Positions 17,777 to 26,531 are shown, counted from the stretch's first letter. The stretch is DNA of 64,000 nucleotides from Rhizosphaericola sp047606825 (GCA_047606825.1 JASGDY010000113.1:1-64000), one strand, 5' to 3'. Notes: generated from the sequence alone by a model not told the origin. Made by a program: numbers and translations.

Positions 17777-18385
17777 ATGAAAAAAGTATTCATTATCAAT
17801 GGCGGACAAGTCTTCGCGGAATCAAAAGGGAAATTCAACAAAACACTGACAATCTGGACAGAAACTTTCCTTAAAGAGAACGGTTTTGATGTTCGTGTAA
17901 CGGACATTAACGACGACTTCGACCCGAGGCAGGGAGCGGAAAATTTTGCATGGGCAGACACCATTGTTTTGCATACACCTATTTGGTGGTTTCAATTACC
18001 ACATAAACTGAAAGAATATATTGATTTGGTTTTTGAAGCGGGGCGCGGCACCATCTTCAAAAATGACGGACGTACGCGCGCAAATCCTGAAACCGATTAC
18101 GGCACAGGTGGTTTGCTACAAGGCAAAAACTATTTCATAACAACGAGCTGGAACGCACCCGAAGGTGCTTTTACGCTCAAAGGCGAATTGATGAACGAAA
18201 CGTCTGTTGACAACGGCGTTTTATTCGGTGTTCATATAGCGATGAAGTTTGTCGGTTTGACAAAATTAGATAGCTTTCATTTTTATGACGTTATAAAAGG
18301 CTTGACACCTGAACGGTTTGAAACGTATCACAATGGATACCACCATCATTTGAAAAAGATTTTTGATTTATTGGAAGCTGTTTGA
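17777..18385 (+). CDS. NAD(P)H-dependent quinone oxidoreductase, MdaB-like
   Basis: 202-residue flavodoxin-fold protein of the MdaB/NQO family, which reduces quinones by two electrons with FAD and NAD(P)H. Family features include the first strand VFIINGGQ, the segment HTPIWWFQLPHKLKEYID, GTGGLLQGKNYFITTSWNAP and the C-terminal H-rich YHNGYHHHLKKIF. It is divergent from a LysR regulator, the classic layout for quinone-stress genes. The last three codons (E-A-V) and the stop lie inside the terminal repeat of a 134-bp element (18374-18507), so the original C-terminus may have been altered by insertion. Confidence 0.85.
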   Translation: MKKVFIINGGQVFAESKGKFNKTLTIWTETFLKENGFDVRVTDINDDFDPRQGAENFAWADTIVLHTPIWWFQLPHKLKEYIDLVFEAGRGTIFKNDGRTRANPETDYGTGGLLQGKNYFITTSWNAPEGAFTLKGELMNETSVDNGVLFGVHIAMKFVGLTKLDSFHFYDVIKGLTPERFETYHNGYHHHLKKIFDLLEAV

Positions 18386-18507
18386 GTTATTTATTTTCTT
18401 CTCCGCACAGTCTCCCGCCGCGGCGGGGACTGTGCGGAGAAGAATAAATGTTTTTATGTCTTGGAAGCATATAAAACCGTACAGAAAAACTTAACTCAAA
18501 CAGTCTC
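18374..18507 (-). repeat. 134-bp inverted-repeat element, copy 2 (MITE-like)
   Basis: Reverse-oriented copy of 3619-3752, same length, about ten mismatches. Its central hairpin is more perfect than in copy 1: arms 18396-18412 and 18428-18444 pair over 17 bp, and the loop is itself the palindrome CCCGCCGCGGCGGG (18414-18427). The element begins inside the coding end of the quinone reductase gene and supplies its stop codon, and ends at CAGTCTC. Probably a non-autonomous mobile or REP-like element. Confidence 0.82.
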
Positions 18508-18585
18508 TTAGATTAGCCGGATTGCGCATTTCCATCCAGTGTGACATATTGTATAAATAAATTAGGCAATACGGTTGATACTCCT

Positions 18586-18593
18586 TATCTTTG
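18586..18593 (+). promoter_or_regulatory. -7 box of the RRM gene, long leader
   Basis: TATCTTTG matches TAnnTTTG. If used, the mRNA carries a leader of about 135 bases before ATG 18734, largely pyrimidine-rich (18657-18730). Leaders of this size are common on RNA-binding and cold-shock genes; regulation by this leader is inference. Confidence 0.45.
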
Positions 18594-18733
18594 CGCCGTT
18601 ATTTTGAGTAGATACAGCACTTATGACAATCGGCAATTGTAGAAATAGTTATTCGCAACTTCAATAATTCCTTCTTTAGTTCCTTGTTTTTTCTGTTTTC
18701 CTCAGATTTTTTTATTATTTTATTTTAGTTTTT

Positions 18734-19015
18734 ATGAACATTTATGTTTCCAACCTTGACTATGAGGTTGCTGATGACGATTTGAGAGGTTTTTTTGAAG
18801 ATTACGGACAGGTAGATTCCGCACGTGTAATCATGGATCGCGAAACTAGACGCAGCCGCGGTTTTGGTTTTGTTGAAATGAACGACGACGACGCTGCCGA
18901 AAAAGCCGTGAAAGAATTGAACGGTGCCCACGTAAAAGGTCGTGCCATCAATGTGGCCGTAGCCAAAGAAAGGGAAGAAAAACCTCAAAGGTCATTTGCC
19001 GGCAGACGTTATTAA
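18734..19015 (+). CDS. RRM-domain RNA-binding protein
   Basis: 93-residue protein consisting of one RNA recognition motif. RNP2 is IYVSNL (3-8) and RNP1 is RGFGFVEM (42-49), both with the aromatic residues that stack on RNA. A short basic tail (RSFAGRRY) follows. Such single-RRM proteins are abundant in Bacteroidota and act as RNA-binding regulators or chaperones; targets are unknown. It has its own promoter with a long leader and its own terminator, so it is a monocistronic unit. Confidence 0.92.
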   Translation: MNIYVSNLDYEVADDDLRGFFEDYGQVDSARVIMDRETRRSRGFGFVEMNDDDAAEKAVKELNGAHVKGRAINVAVAKEREEKPQRSFAGRRY

Positions 19016-19039
19016 TATCAACGATAACCGCAAAAAATG

Positions 19040-19076
19040 AAAATGCGCGCTGAAAGTTCAGCGCGCATTTTTTATG
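19040..19076 (+). terminator. Rho-independent terminator after the RRM gene
   Basis: Fourteen-base-pair stem (arms 19040-19053 and 19058-19071, GCGCGC core) with a 4-base loop, running into a T-run at 19068-19073. It ends the RRM transcript before the convergent phosphatase gene. Confidence 0.8.
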
Positions 19077-19184
19077 GCAATGCCCTAGTGTTAAGGCTCT
19101 CGCGGACACACACGACCAGGGGATATTATTAAACTTTCTTTTCGACTTCGACATCTTTGCTTCGGCCATGATTCGCATCCTTCA

Positions 19185-20846
19185 TTATTTAAATGCTTCC
19201 TGTATCACCGTGCCGACACATCCGCTTGGCATCTGGATATGGAGCAGTGCAGCCGTAGTGGCCGCAATGTCGGTCATATAGGTTTCGCGGTTCGTCTCTC
19301 CATGTTTGATACCCCAGCCGTACCATACGAGTGGTATATGTGCATCATAGGGATTCCATGCACCGTGCGTCGTCCCTTTGGCACTTCCACCGTAATATCC
19401 GGGCTTAGCGATGAACTGTATGTCACCGCAGCGTTGTGCATAGTAGCCGTTGATGATACGCTCCCGTTGTACGGCGGGTAACAGGGTCTGGCTGATACGG
19501 TTGAAGGCTACGGCCGAAGCGATTTCTGGACGCGCTGTCAGGTAACGGATGACCCAGTTGGTTAGGTCTTCGCGGTTGATGTTCTCGGTGCGGTTGAGCA
19601 GGTCGTAGTTAAAGGAGACCTGGTATTCGCTGATACTTTTGATGATATTGGGAAAACCGTATTTGGCTTTCAGTTGTTCGTTCATGTCGTTTTTCATCGC
19701 GGACTCGCTGAATGCGCCGCCGGGTAGGTTGTGTATTTGGGAATAGGCTCCTGCATGTGCCGCGCCATGGTCTGCCGAGAGGAACACGGTGTAGTTCCCT
19801 TTGCCGACCTGTGCGTCCAGCGTTGACAAGAGCTTACCAATCTCTTTGTCGAGACGGATATAGTCGTCCATCTGTTCCCATGAGTTGGGTCCGTTGCTAT
19901 GGCCGATGTAGTCCGGAGCCGAGTAGCTGATGGCCAGCATGTCGGTGACCTCGCCCTCGCCAAGCTTTTCTCCCTTCAAAGCGGCAATCGCCATGTCGGT
20001 CGTCAAGGTGTTGGCATAAGGCGTGTACATGATTTTACCGTAATCTTTGCCGATAAACTGTGAAAGCGTATAGGGAAATGCTGTCTGTCCATTGACGATA
20101 TTGGAGCCTTCATAATCCGCGCTGTCTTCCGATGAATAGACTGGGTAGAGACTGCTGTCCGCCGTCAGGTTCCAGTCCAAGGCATACAGTGAGTCCACGA
20201 TATCGCGCGCGTTGAACGCCTCGACCCATTCGGGGAGTGCTTGTCTGTAATAGGTACTGGTCACAAATTTTCCGGTTTTGCCGTCGTACCAGTATGCTCC
20301 GCTGGGATTATGCCCGCCGGGCAATATGGAAGCCCTGTCTTTGCAGGAGATGGCAACTACTTTGCTCCTGAAATTGGTCGCCAGCCGCAGTTCGTCCCCG
20401 ATAGTCGTGGCAAACATATTGCGCGGACTCATCTTACCCACGTTTTCTGTCGTGCTTCCGACCGTGGCCACGGTGGAGTCGTCAGTGCAGTAGACTTCTT
20501 TTTTTAGGATGTTGTCGTACCAGCTATTGCCGACGATGCCGTGTATGGCGGGGACGGAACCCGTGTAGATACAGGTGTGTCCGGCGGCCGTCACCGTCGG
20601 AACGTATGGGATAAACGTATTGCCGCAGGAAAAACCTTCCCCCAAAAGCCTTTCAAATCCAGTGCTGCCATATAAGTCGTGGTAACGATAGAGATAGTCC
20701 CAGCGCATCTGGTCGACCACAATGCCTACGACCAGCTTAGGCCGGGCAAGGTTATTGGCTGACTTGCTGGATTGTCTGGACTGGGCGCTGGCTAATAAAG
20801 AAAAAAACTGGAGCAAAAGGGCAAATGAAAAGGAGATTCTGGACAT
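19185..20846 (-). CDS. pafA: PafA-type alkaline phosphatase, exported
   Basis: Secreted alkaline-phosphatase-superfamily enzyme of the PafA type that frees phosphate from many monoesters without calcium activation. The 553-residue protein has a signal peptide ending near ASAQ (22). By motif: first metal aspartate D45 in VDQMRWDY, threonine nucleophile T86 in PTVTAAGHTCIYTG, N107 in HGIVGNSWY, KDR (ISCKDRASILPGG), DYIGHSNGP, SADHGA and THGAWNPYD carrying the other metal ligands. Spacing from D45 to T86 and N107 equals that in characterised PafA (D38, T79, N100). I chose ATG 20846, whose product starts with the signal peptide; the frame stays open to 20951. Divergent from the M28 peptidase gene. 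Confidence 0.92.
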   Translation of the reverse strand: MSRISFSFALLLQFFSLLASAQSRQSSKSANNLARPKLVVGIVVDQMRWDYLYRYHDLYGSTGFERLLGEGFSCGNTFIPYVPTVTAAGHTCIYTGSVPAIHGIVGNSWYDNILKKEVYCTDDSTVATVGSTTENVGKMSPRNMFATTIGDELRLATNFRSKVVAISCKDRASILPGGHNPSGAYWYDGKTGKFVTSTYYRQALPEWVEAFNARDIVDSLYALDWNLTADSSLYPVYSSEDSADYEGSNIVNGQTAFPYTLSQFIGKDYGKIMYTPYANTLTTDMAIAALKGEKLGEGEVTDMLAISYSAPDYIGHSNGPNSWEQMDDYIRLDKEIGKLLSTLDAQVGKGNYTVFLSADHGAAHAGAYSQIHNLPGGAFSESAMKNDMNEQLKAKYGFPNIIKSISEYQVSFNYDLLNRTENINREDLTNWVIRYLTARPEIASAVAFNRISQTLLPAVQRERIINGYYAQRCGDIQFIAKPGYYGGSAKGTTHGAWNPYDAHIPLVWYGWGIKHGETNRETYMTDIAATTAALLHIQMPSGCVGTVIQEAFK

Positions 20847-21113
20847 CGTACTGGGTATTTCAAATGAATGAACAAATAGCGGGACGAATATACAGAAGAA
20901 AAGGATAATGAATGTTAAGCCATTGCAATTTTGAGAAAGTCGGGAAGTCAATGTGTCTTGCTGTTTGGAATCGGTCTGTTATCAGCGTGGACTTTTACCT
21001 TTAGCTTAACACCGTTTTACCGAAAGAAATTAGCTGTTGGTCGATTTTGGCAGGTCGGTATTTGTGGTTGTGATATATTTAGAGCAGAATTTTTTGCCGT
21101 AAATCCATATTTT

Positions 21114-22709
21114 ATGAGAATCCAATTTTTAAAACTATCCGTTGTAGGAGCAATGTTTTTTACGTGTGTGGCCGTTTCGGCACAGGAAACCGTTGATTTG
21201 TTTGTTGTTGACAAAATCAAGGCGGAAGGGCTTAATCAGTCCAGGCTGAAGGATATCGCCTTTCACCTGACGGATGCCAATGGACCGCGGTTGGCCGGTT
21301 CAGAAGGTTATATGAAAGCCGCCAATTGGGCAAAAGACCAGTTGGCTCAATGGGGATTTGCCAACAGCGCACTCGAACCCTGGGGGGAGTTTGGAAAAGG
21401 CTGGACGCTCAAGAAAAGTTACGTGGCCATGACCGCACCTTACTACAAGCCTATCATCGCTTACCCAAAAGCCTGGACGAAGGGAACCGGCGGGCCGAAA
21501 AATGCGGATATCTTGTTGGTGGAAGCTAAAGACACGACTGCACTCGACCAATATAAAGGCAAACTCAAAGGAAAAATATTGTTGCTGTACAACCTGGACA
21601 CGGTAAAGCAATCATACGAAGCAGATTCCCGTCGCTATACCGACCAGGACCTGGAGAAAATGGCACAGGCTACGCCGGAAGAAAGGAACTTTGACAGAAA
21701 TGATACTGCCGCCATGCGTCGGAGGCGCGAAATGATGCGCCGACGCAACAGCGGTCCTACTAGGATATTGGCATTGTTGAGGGAAGCCGGGGAGAAAGAG
21801 GGTGCCGTCGCCATCCTCAGTGCGAGCGTAAGGGGAAAGGACGGAACGCTGTTTGTGCAGGGAGGCGGAGCCTACGCTAAAGGCAGCCCCGAAAATTTTC
21901 TGGACATCGTGGTTGCCGTGGAAGACTACAATACGCTTTGCCGCCTGATAAAAGCAGGCATCCCAGTCAAGATGGACGTAGACGTGGCAACGGAGTTCAA
22001 CGAAAAAGATACCAAAGGTTATAATGTCGTTGCCGAAATCAAAGGCACTGACCCCAAGCTGAAAGACGAGGTCGTCATGCTGGGTGGACATCTCGACAGC
22101 TGGCATTCCTCCACGGGTGCTACGGACAATGCAGCCGGATGTACGGTCATGATGGAAGCCGTTCGGATATTGAAAACAATCGGTGTGCAGCCGCGCAGAA
22201 CCATCCGGATTGCACTTTGGGGTGGGGAAGAAGAGGGGCTGATTGGTTCGCGGAACTATGTCAAGAACCATTTCGGCGATCCGGCAACCATGAAGCTGAC
22301 ACCGGAGCATGACAAGTTTTCGTCTTATTTCAATATCGATAACGGTACTGGAAAGGTGCGCGGTATCTATCTCCAAGGTAATGACAAAGTCAAGGATATC
22401 TTCGCCAAATGGTTAGAACCTTTCCGTGACATGGGGGCATCCACGATTACTTTGTCCAACACCGGCGGGACAGACCACCAGTCTTTTGACGCGGTCGGCC
22501 TTCCGGGTTTCCAGTTTATCCAGGAGCCTATGGAATACAGTACGAGGACCCACCATACCAACATGGATTCGTATGACCATCTGTCTTTTGACGATTTGAA
22601 ACAGACCGCCGTCATTGTCGCTTCTTTTGTGTACGATGCCGCTATGCGTGATGAAAAATTGCCGAGGAAGGAGCTACCCAAACCCAGAGGCAACGGTTCC
22701 ATGTTTTAA
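21114..22709 (+). CDS. M28-family metallopeptidase, exported
   Basis: 531-residue secreted zinc peptidase (aminopeptidase or carboxypeptidase Q type). A signal peptide (MRIQFLKLSVVGAMFFTCVAVSAQ) leads into a domain interrupted by a PA-like insert (about 115-290). Metal and catalytic residues are visible: H326 and D328 in GGHLDSW, D338 in ATDNAAG, E372-E373 in GGEEEGLIGS, aspartates in FNIDNGTG and GGTDHQSFD, and a late histidine in RTHHTNMDSYD. I chose ATG 21114 because upstream codons lie in the intergenic region shared with pafA. A 22-bp perfect hairpin ends the transcript. Confidence 0.9.
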   Translation: MRIQFLKLSVVGAMFFTCVAVSAQETVDLFVVDKIKAEGLNQSRLKDIAFHLTDANGPRLAGSEGYMKAANWAKDQLAQWGFANSALEPWGEFGKGWTLKKSYVAMTAPYYKPIIAYPKAWTKGTGGPKNADILLVEAKDTTALDQYKGKLKGKILLLYNLDTVKQSYEADSRRYTDQDLEKMAQATPEERNFDRNDTAAMRRRREMMRRRNSGPTRILALLREAGEKEGAVAILSASVRGKDGTLFVQGGGAYAKGSPENFLDIVVAVEDYNTLCRLIKAGIPVKMDVDVATEFNEKDTKGYNVVAEIKGTDPKLKDEVVMLGGHLDSWHSSTGATDNAAGCTVMMEAVRILKTIGVQPRRTIRIALWGGEEEGLIGSRNYVKNHFGDPATMKLTPEHDKFSSYFNIDNGTGKVRGIYLQGNDKVKDIFAKWLEPFRDMGASTITLSNTGGTDHQSFDAVGLPGFQFIQEPMEYSTRTHHTNMDSYDHLSFDDLKQTAVIVASFVYDAAMRDEKLPRKELPKPRGNGSMF

Positions 22710-22721
22710 AAAATATTCCGT

Positions 22722-22771
22722 ATTAAAAACAGCAATGCGCCGTACTTCTACGGCGCATTGCTGTTTTTAAT
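22722..22771. terminator. Bidirectional terminator, 22-bp perfect stem
   Basis: Arms 22722-22743 and 22750-22771 are perfectly complementary over 22 bp with a 6-base loop; outer pairs are A-run/T-run, so it can end transcription both from the M28 gene and from the convergent acetyltransferase gene. Confidence 0.8.
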
Positions 22772-22879
22772 TGAATGGAAAGATTCCATTCCGTCGGGTT
22801 TTTATCGTTTGTGTGCTTTTCGGAAGCCATGCTGGCACCGTTATTGGCGTGGCGGCTTGTTGTTATAAATATTTTTGTT

Positions 22880-23332
22880 TCAATTGTCTGTCTTGTACAC
22901 ATTCGGGTCATGCTTTTCCATATACAGTTCTGGTTTCGGAACTTTGACGAACCCATATTTTTCGTATAACCAGTCGGCAGTGGATGTCAATAAAATCCAA
23001 CGTCTTAGCCCTTGTAGGTTTGGGTGGGCCATAACGCAGTCCATTAGTTTTTTGGAAAGCCCTTGTCCACGATAGTTGTCCAATATATAGATGTCGCCCA
23101 GATAGGCAATCGTTGAAAAGTCAGAAATTACTCTTGCAAAACCAATTTGTTTGCCATTATGGAACAGTCCAAAGTTTAATGAATTGTCAATAGCTGTTTT
23201 TACCTTGTCAAATGGAATGTTGTCGCTCCAGCCTGAATATTTGGATAAAAAGTCGTGGATGGCAACGACGTCCAGTTTTGTTTTGTCAGTTGTGATTAGA
23301 AACTGACCAAATACGTGTTCAACAATTTCCAT
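22880..23332 (-). CDS. GNAT-family N-acetyltransferase
   Basis: 150-residue GNAT protein. The acetyl-CoA binding motif A is visible as YILDNYRGQGLSKKLMD (about 82-98), preceded by the strands GFARVISDFSTIAYLGD; the C-terminal WLYEKYGFVKVP matches the usual YEKxGF ending. The family transfers acetyl groups to amines of small molecules or proteins; the substrate cannot be told. Convergent with the M28 gene. Confidence 0.85.
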   Translation of the reverse strand: MEIVEHVFGQFLITTDKTKLDVVAIHDFLSKYSGWSDNIPFDKVKTAIDNSLNFGLFHNGKQIGFARVISDFSTIAYLGDIYILDNYRGQGLSKKLMDCVMAHPNLQGLRRWILLTSTADWLYEKYGFVKVPKPELYMEKHDPNVYKTDN

Positions 23333-23373
23333 TTATGGTTTTTCTTTATCTCGTTTTCTACTTTCCTTGGCGA

Positions 23374-23393
23374 CCCACGGTCTTAACCGCGGG
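23374..23393. repeat. REP-like hairpin
   Basis: CCCACGGT and ACCGCGGG (7 of 8 pairs, loop CTTA). Same size and loop style as hairpins at 37741-37760 and 42193-42210, suggesting a family of short REP-like sequences. It lies between the acetyltransferase gene and the next minus-strand gene. Confidence 0.45.
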
Positions 23394-23410
23394 CAATTCC
23401 AATTCACGCG

Positions 23411-23866
23411 CTATGGTATCAACGGCCTTCCGATACCCAATTCACGGAAAGGCCAGGGAATAGTTGCCAATACGATAATCAATGCTACGCTAAACAGCCA
23501 TGCAGAACGCTTATGTTTGTTGTAGTCGGAAATGTCTTTTTTGGCAACGCCTTTGCCAATCGTAATCAACGCAATTGCGACTATCATTCCCACGGGATGC
23601 TCAATCAGGTAAAAACGCCAAAAGCCATCTTTCATGATGTCGGTGTCTGCCGGTTTGTGCAACCAGCCATAAGGTCCGGCAATAAACTGGTATAGGCCAA
23701 TCAACAGTGTGATATGCGCTGCTATCATCAAAAACAGGCCTAGTTTCTTGTCGGCTGCCGTAAAAGGTTTGTGCAGGTTGGCTAAGTTTTTGAAAATATT
23801 CACCAATAACAATATCAGGATGATATAAGCCAAGGTGTGGTGTAAATGAAGTAAGCCTGTGTACAT
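23411..23866 (-). CDS. Uncharacterised four-helix membrane protein
   Basis: 151-residue integral membrane protein with four predicted segments (about 8-24, 44-65, 88-105, 121-140). Histidines occur at or near membrane boundaries (LHLHHTL at 7-11, AAHITLL, IEHPVG), and the family in Bacteroidota is sometimes labelled cytochrome-b-like for that reason; haem binding is not demonstrated. Conserved-looking ends are KKLGLFLMIAAHITLLIGLYQ and TIPWPFRELGIGR. A TATTTTTG -7 box lies on the minus strand at 23888-23895, giving a short leader, so it has its own promoter. Confidence 0.6.
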   Translation of the reverse strand: MYTGLLHLHHTLAYIILILLLVNIFKNLANLHKPFTAADKKLGLFLMIAAHITLLIGLYQFIAGPYGWLHKPADTDIMKDGFWRFYLIEHPVGMIVAIALITIGKGVAKKDISDYNKHKRSAWLFSVALIIVLATIPWPFRELGIGRPLIP

Positions 23867-24019
23867 GCGTGTATCTTTTTATTCCGGCAAAAATAAACCG
23901 CAATTGCATATAAAGGAAATAATGTTTGGATTGCCGAGATAGCACGCTGTTTTTATTCTGTGTGCAGTATAATAATGGCGGATTTTTAATTTTCAAATTT
24001 TCAAATCATCAAAATAACC

Positions 24020-24676
24020 CTAGTCCTTCCATAGGAACGGAAACAATATGATTGCCAACAATACAATCAATACATCCAGACCTGCCAGTAGCCCGACCAT
24101 TCCCCAAAGCCCCGAGGTAAATTCCGGGGCAAATGCGATGGTTGATATTTTGCTGACCAGCAGCAACTGTGGGATGATAATCGGGAATCCCATGATTGCC
24201 ATCAACGCCGCGTTTTGCTGTGCCCTTGCTGCAATGGCCGCCAGAAAAGTAAATACCAGGCTTAATCCCGTGCCACCTAGACATGTAACACCGACGAAGC
24301 GTAGCATGTCATATAGCGGGTTGCCCATCCAGAGCGCATATATCAGCAGGCTCAACACCGACATGACCATCATCAACAACCAGTTAAACAACAATTTGGC
24401 AATGATGAAATCGCGTGCGCCTGCGATAGAGTAGAAATAGAGCATGCGTCCCTTGCTCTCTTGTAAAAAACTTTTGGCTACGGCATTGACACAGATGAAA
24501 AGTTGGACGACCCAGAACAAAGCGTTCCATACCTTGTTGTCCTCGGGTTGTCCCATCGTAAGGTACACCACATATATGGTCGATGCGACATAGAGCAATA
24601 CGCCATAAAGCGTGTACTGTTGCCGCACTTCCAGTAGCAGGTCTTTTTTGACTAACGTGATGATATGTCGATTCAT
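24020..24676 (-). CDS. ccmB: Haem exporter subunit CcmB
   Basis: 218-residue polytopic protein (about six membrane segments) matching CcmB, the permease of the CcmAB(C) ABC system for haem handling in cytochrome c maturation. Family features: N-terminal amphipathic KKDLLLEVRQQYTLYGVLLY, the ESKGRMLYFYSIAG loop, and the CLGGTGLSLVFTFLAAIAARAQQNAALMAIMGFPIIIP stretch typical of the ABC2-like core. The partner ATPase gene is not in the window. It follows thymidine kinase on the same strand after 90 bp. Confidence 0.88.
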   Translation of the reverse strand: MNRHIITLVKKDLLLEVRQQYTLYGVLLYVASTIYVVYLTMGQPEDNKVWNALFWVVQLFICVNAVAKSFLQESKGRMLYFYSIAGARDFIIAKLLFNWLLMMVMSVLSLLIYALWMGNPLYDMLRFVGVTCLGGTGLSLVFTFLAAIAARAQQNAALMAIMGFPIIIPQLLLVSKISTIAFAPEFTSGLWGMVGLLAGLDVLIVLLAIILFPFLWKD

Positions 24677-24766
24677 TTTTGAGCTGTTGGCTATCGGCTT
24701 TTAGCCGTTCGCTTTTTATATTTTGATTCATGTCCTCGCCAACCCACGGATACAGCAACAGACTAT

Positions 24767-25351
24767 TCACTGACCGCTTTTTCCCATCCCTTCCATATAG
24801 CATTTCCTACAACGCGGTTCGTACTTGTCGCTTTCACCCAATACAAACTGGTTGTTTTCCACTGACTTCCTAAAAGAAAAGCTCGCAATATTGCCGCATT
24901 GTACGCAGATGGCATGTAATTTGGTCACGTAGTCCGCAATCGCCATTAGCTGTGGCATGGAACCAAATGGGCGTCCCATGAAATCCATGTCCAGCCCTGC
25001 AATGATGACGCGGTGGCCATTGTTGGCAAGGGTTTGGCAGACGTTGACGATTTCGCTGTCGAAGAACTGGGCTTCGTCGATACCAATCACGTCTGCGCCC
25101 TGTGCCAATAGCAATATGTTCTGTGAATTGTTGACCGGGATGCTCGCCATCGTCGTTGCATTGTGGCTGACGACGTCCGTCGCATCGTAGCGGATGTCCA
25201 CTTCGGGTTTGAACAGTTCCGCTTTTCGGTTGGCAATCTGTACACGTTTCAGGCGGCGTATCAGTTCTTCGGTTTTTCCGCTGAACATGGAACCGCAGAC
25301 GACCTCTATCCATCCTCTGTCTTTGTCCGCAATCCCGGGTTCTATAAACAT
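24767..25351 (-). CDS. tdk: Thymidine kinase
   Basis: Type II thymidine kinase that phosphorylates thymidine with ATP in the salvage pathway. The 194-residue protein shows the P-loop GSMFSGKT (20-27), the catalytic region IGIDEAQFFD, the lasso segment, and two Cys pairs (CVQCG and CRKC) forming the structural zinc site. Length fits the family. It is divergent from the disordered protein gene at 25433; a minus-strand -7 box lies at 25404-25411. Confidence 0.95.
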   Translation of the reverse strand: MFIEPGIADKDRGWIEVVCGSMFSGKTEELIRRLKRVQIANRKAELFKPEVDIRYDATDVVSHNATTMASIPVNNSQNILLLAQGADVIGIDEAQFFDSEIVNVCQTLANNGHRVIIAGLDMDFMGRPFGSMPQLMAIADYVTKLHAICVQCGNIASFSFRKSVENNQFVLGESDKYEPRCRKCYMEGMGKSGQ

Positions 25352-25403
25352 GTTAAAACTTTATTTGTAACCATATTACTTAGTAACTTTACCCCAAGTC
25401 TTG

Positions 25404-25411
25404 CAAAAATA
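25404..25411 (-). promoter_or_regulatory. -7 box of tdk
   Basis: On the minus strand this reads TATTTTTG, matching TAnnTTTG, about 50 bases before the tdk start. No -33 TTTG at standard spacing. Confidence 0.4.
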
Positions 25412-25432
25412 TAATAAAAAATAGCATTATTG

Positions 25433-26443
25433 ATGGAAAATAGAATGGACACCCCAACAATTACGGTTGGTTGGCAACACATTATAAACAAGATTGAACA
25501 ACTAAACCGACTTAAAAACAATCCCGACGCGGTCGCGGACATGGTCACTGTGGTCAATGGTCTACATAGCCTGTTGTTGCGTTATTCGGTTGAAAAAAAT
25601 GACACCGTCAATATAGCCAACACCAGACGTGTGGCAGTGGTGATGCCTTCTGTCTTTCCAGATGGGAAAGTGACGACGGTCAAAAATAAGGAACACGAGG
25701 TGATGAAAGAGGAAGTCGAAACGATGGGCACGCCGACAGATTTTGAAGACCTCTCCGAAGTCAATGAACAGGATTCTTCTGAAACTACGACCGTCGAAGC
25801 TCCCGTCCAGGAATCCGTTGCCAAGATACAGGAAACGGAAAAAAGCACACCGGAGCCAACGGCTTCCGAAGAAGGACATGATGTATCGGAAGATACAGAT
25901 GCAACCTCAGACAATATCGACAACACAACCGAACCCAAGGCGGACGGCGGCCTGAAAGAATCCACCCCCAAGCCCGTCGTCCCCGAAGCAACAACCGAAA
26001 TAGCAGAGGAAACGCAACCAACGGAAGAGAAAAAGGCCGCAGCGTCGCCTAATAAGCAATTTAGTATATGGGAAGCCTATTCCTCGTCCGAAATCCCGAC
26101 ACTGGTCCAGCAGGATCAGTATAAATCTTCAGAAAACACAGAAGAGACGATAGCAACGACAACGACCGATGTCGAACAAGCAAATGCCTACGGTGCATCT
26201 CCCGCGCCTATCAAAGATTTGAGGAAGGCTATCAGTATCGGAGACCGCTATATGTTCATCAGCGAGCTTTTCCGTGGTGAAGAGTCCATGTATGAACGTA
26301 GCATCAAAACCATTAATAATTTTAACGTCTACCAGGAGGCATGTTATTGGATTGACCGTGAACTGAAAGTAAAGCTTGGGTGGATTGACAAAAGTCCCGT
26401 TGTCAAACAATTCGACGCCTTGGTAAAGTGCCGGTTTGCCTAA
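25433..26443 (+). CDS. Uncharacterised protein with acidic disordered middle
   Basis: 336-residue cytoplasmic-looking protein in three parts. An N-terminal helical part (about 1-60, TITVGWQHIINKIEQLNRL) is followed by about 170 residues rich in Glu, Thr, Ser, Pro and Asp with no hydrophobic core (about 85-245), then a compact C-terminal part (about 255-336) with DLRKAISIGDRYMFISELF and TINNFNVYQEACYWIDREL, ending in a short FDALVKCRF motif. The C-terminal segment looks like a conserved domain frequent in Bacteroidota hypothetical proteins; its role is unknown. Start ATG 25433 or 25445; both follow the divergent tdk promoter region. Confidence 0.6.
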   Translation: MENRMDTPTITVGWQHIINKIEQLNRLKNNPDAVADMVTVVNGLHSLLLRYSVEKNDTVNIANTRRVAVVMPSVFPDGKVTTVKNKEHEVMKEEVETMGTPTDFEDLSEVNEQDSSETTTVEAPVQESVAKIQETEKSTPEPTASEEGHDVSEDTDATSDNIDNTTEPKADGGLKESTPKPVVPEATTEIAEETQPTEEKKAAASPNKQFSIWEAYSSSEIPTLVQQDQYKSSENTEETIATTTTDVEQANAYGASPAPIKDLRKAISIGDRYMFISELFRGEESMYERSIKTINNFNVYQEACYWIDRELKVKLGWIDKSPVVKQFDALVKCRFA

Positions 26444-26531
26444 GGATGGGAAGTAGTTAGACTGGAAGTGTGAAATTAAGATAAAAAAGCCCATTTGGTC
26501 AAAATGGATGCTCCCATGAAGTTGATTGGAT

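Noticed and set aside
18948..19178. 76-codon minus-strand frame starting six bases after the pafA stop (MRIMAEAKMSKSKRKF)
   Set aside because: It runs through the RRM terminator hairpin and into the RRM coding sequence on the opposite strand; only the first 20 codons look protein-like.
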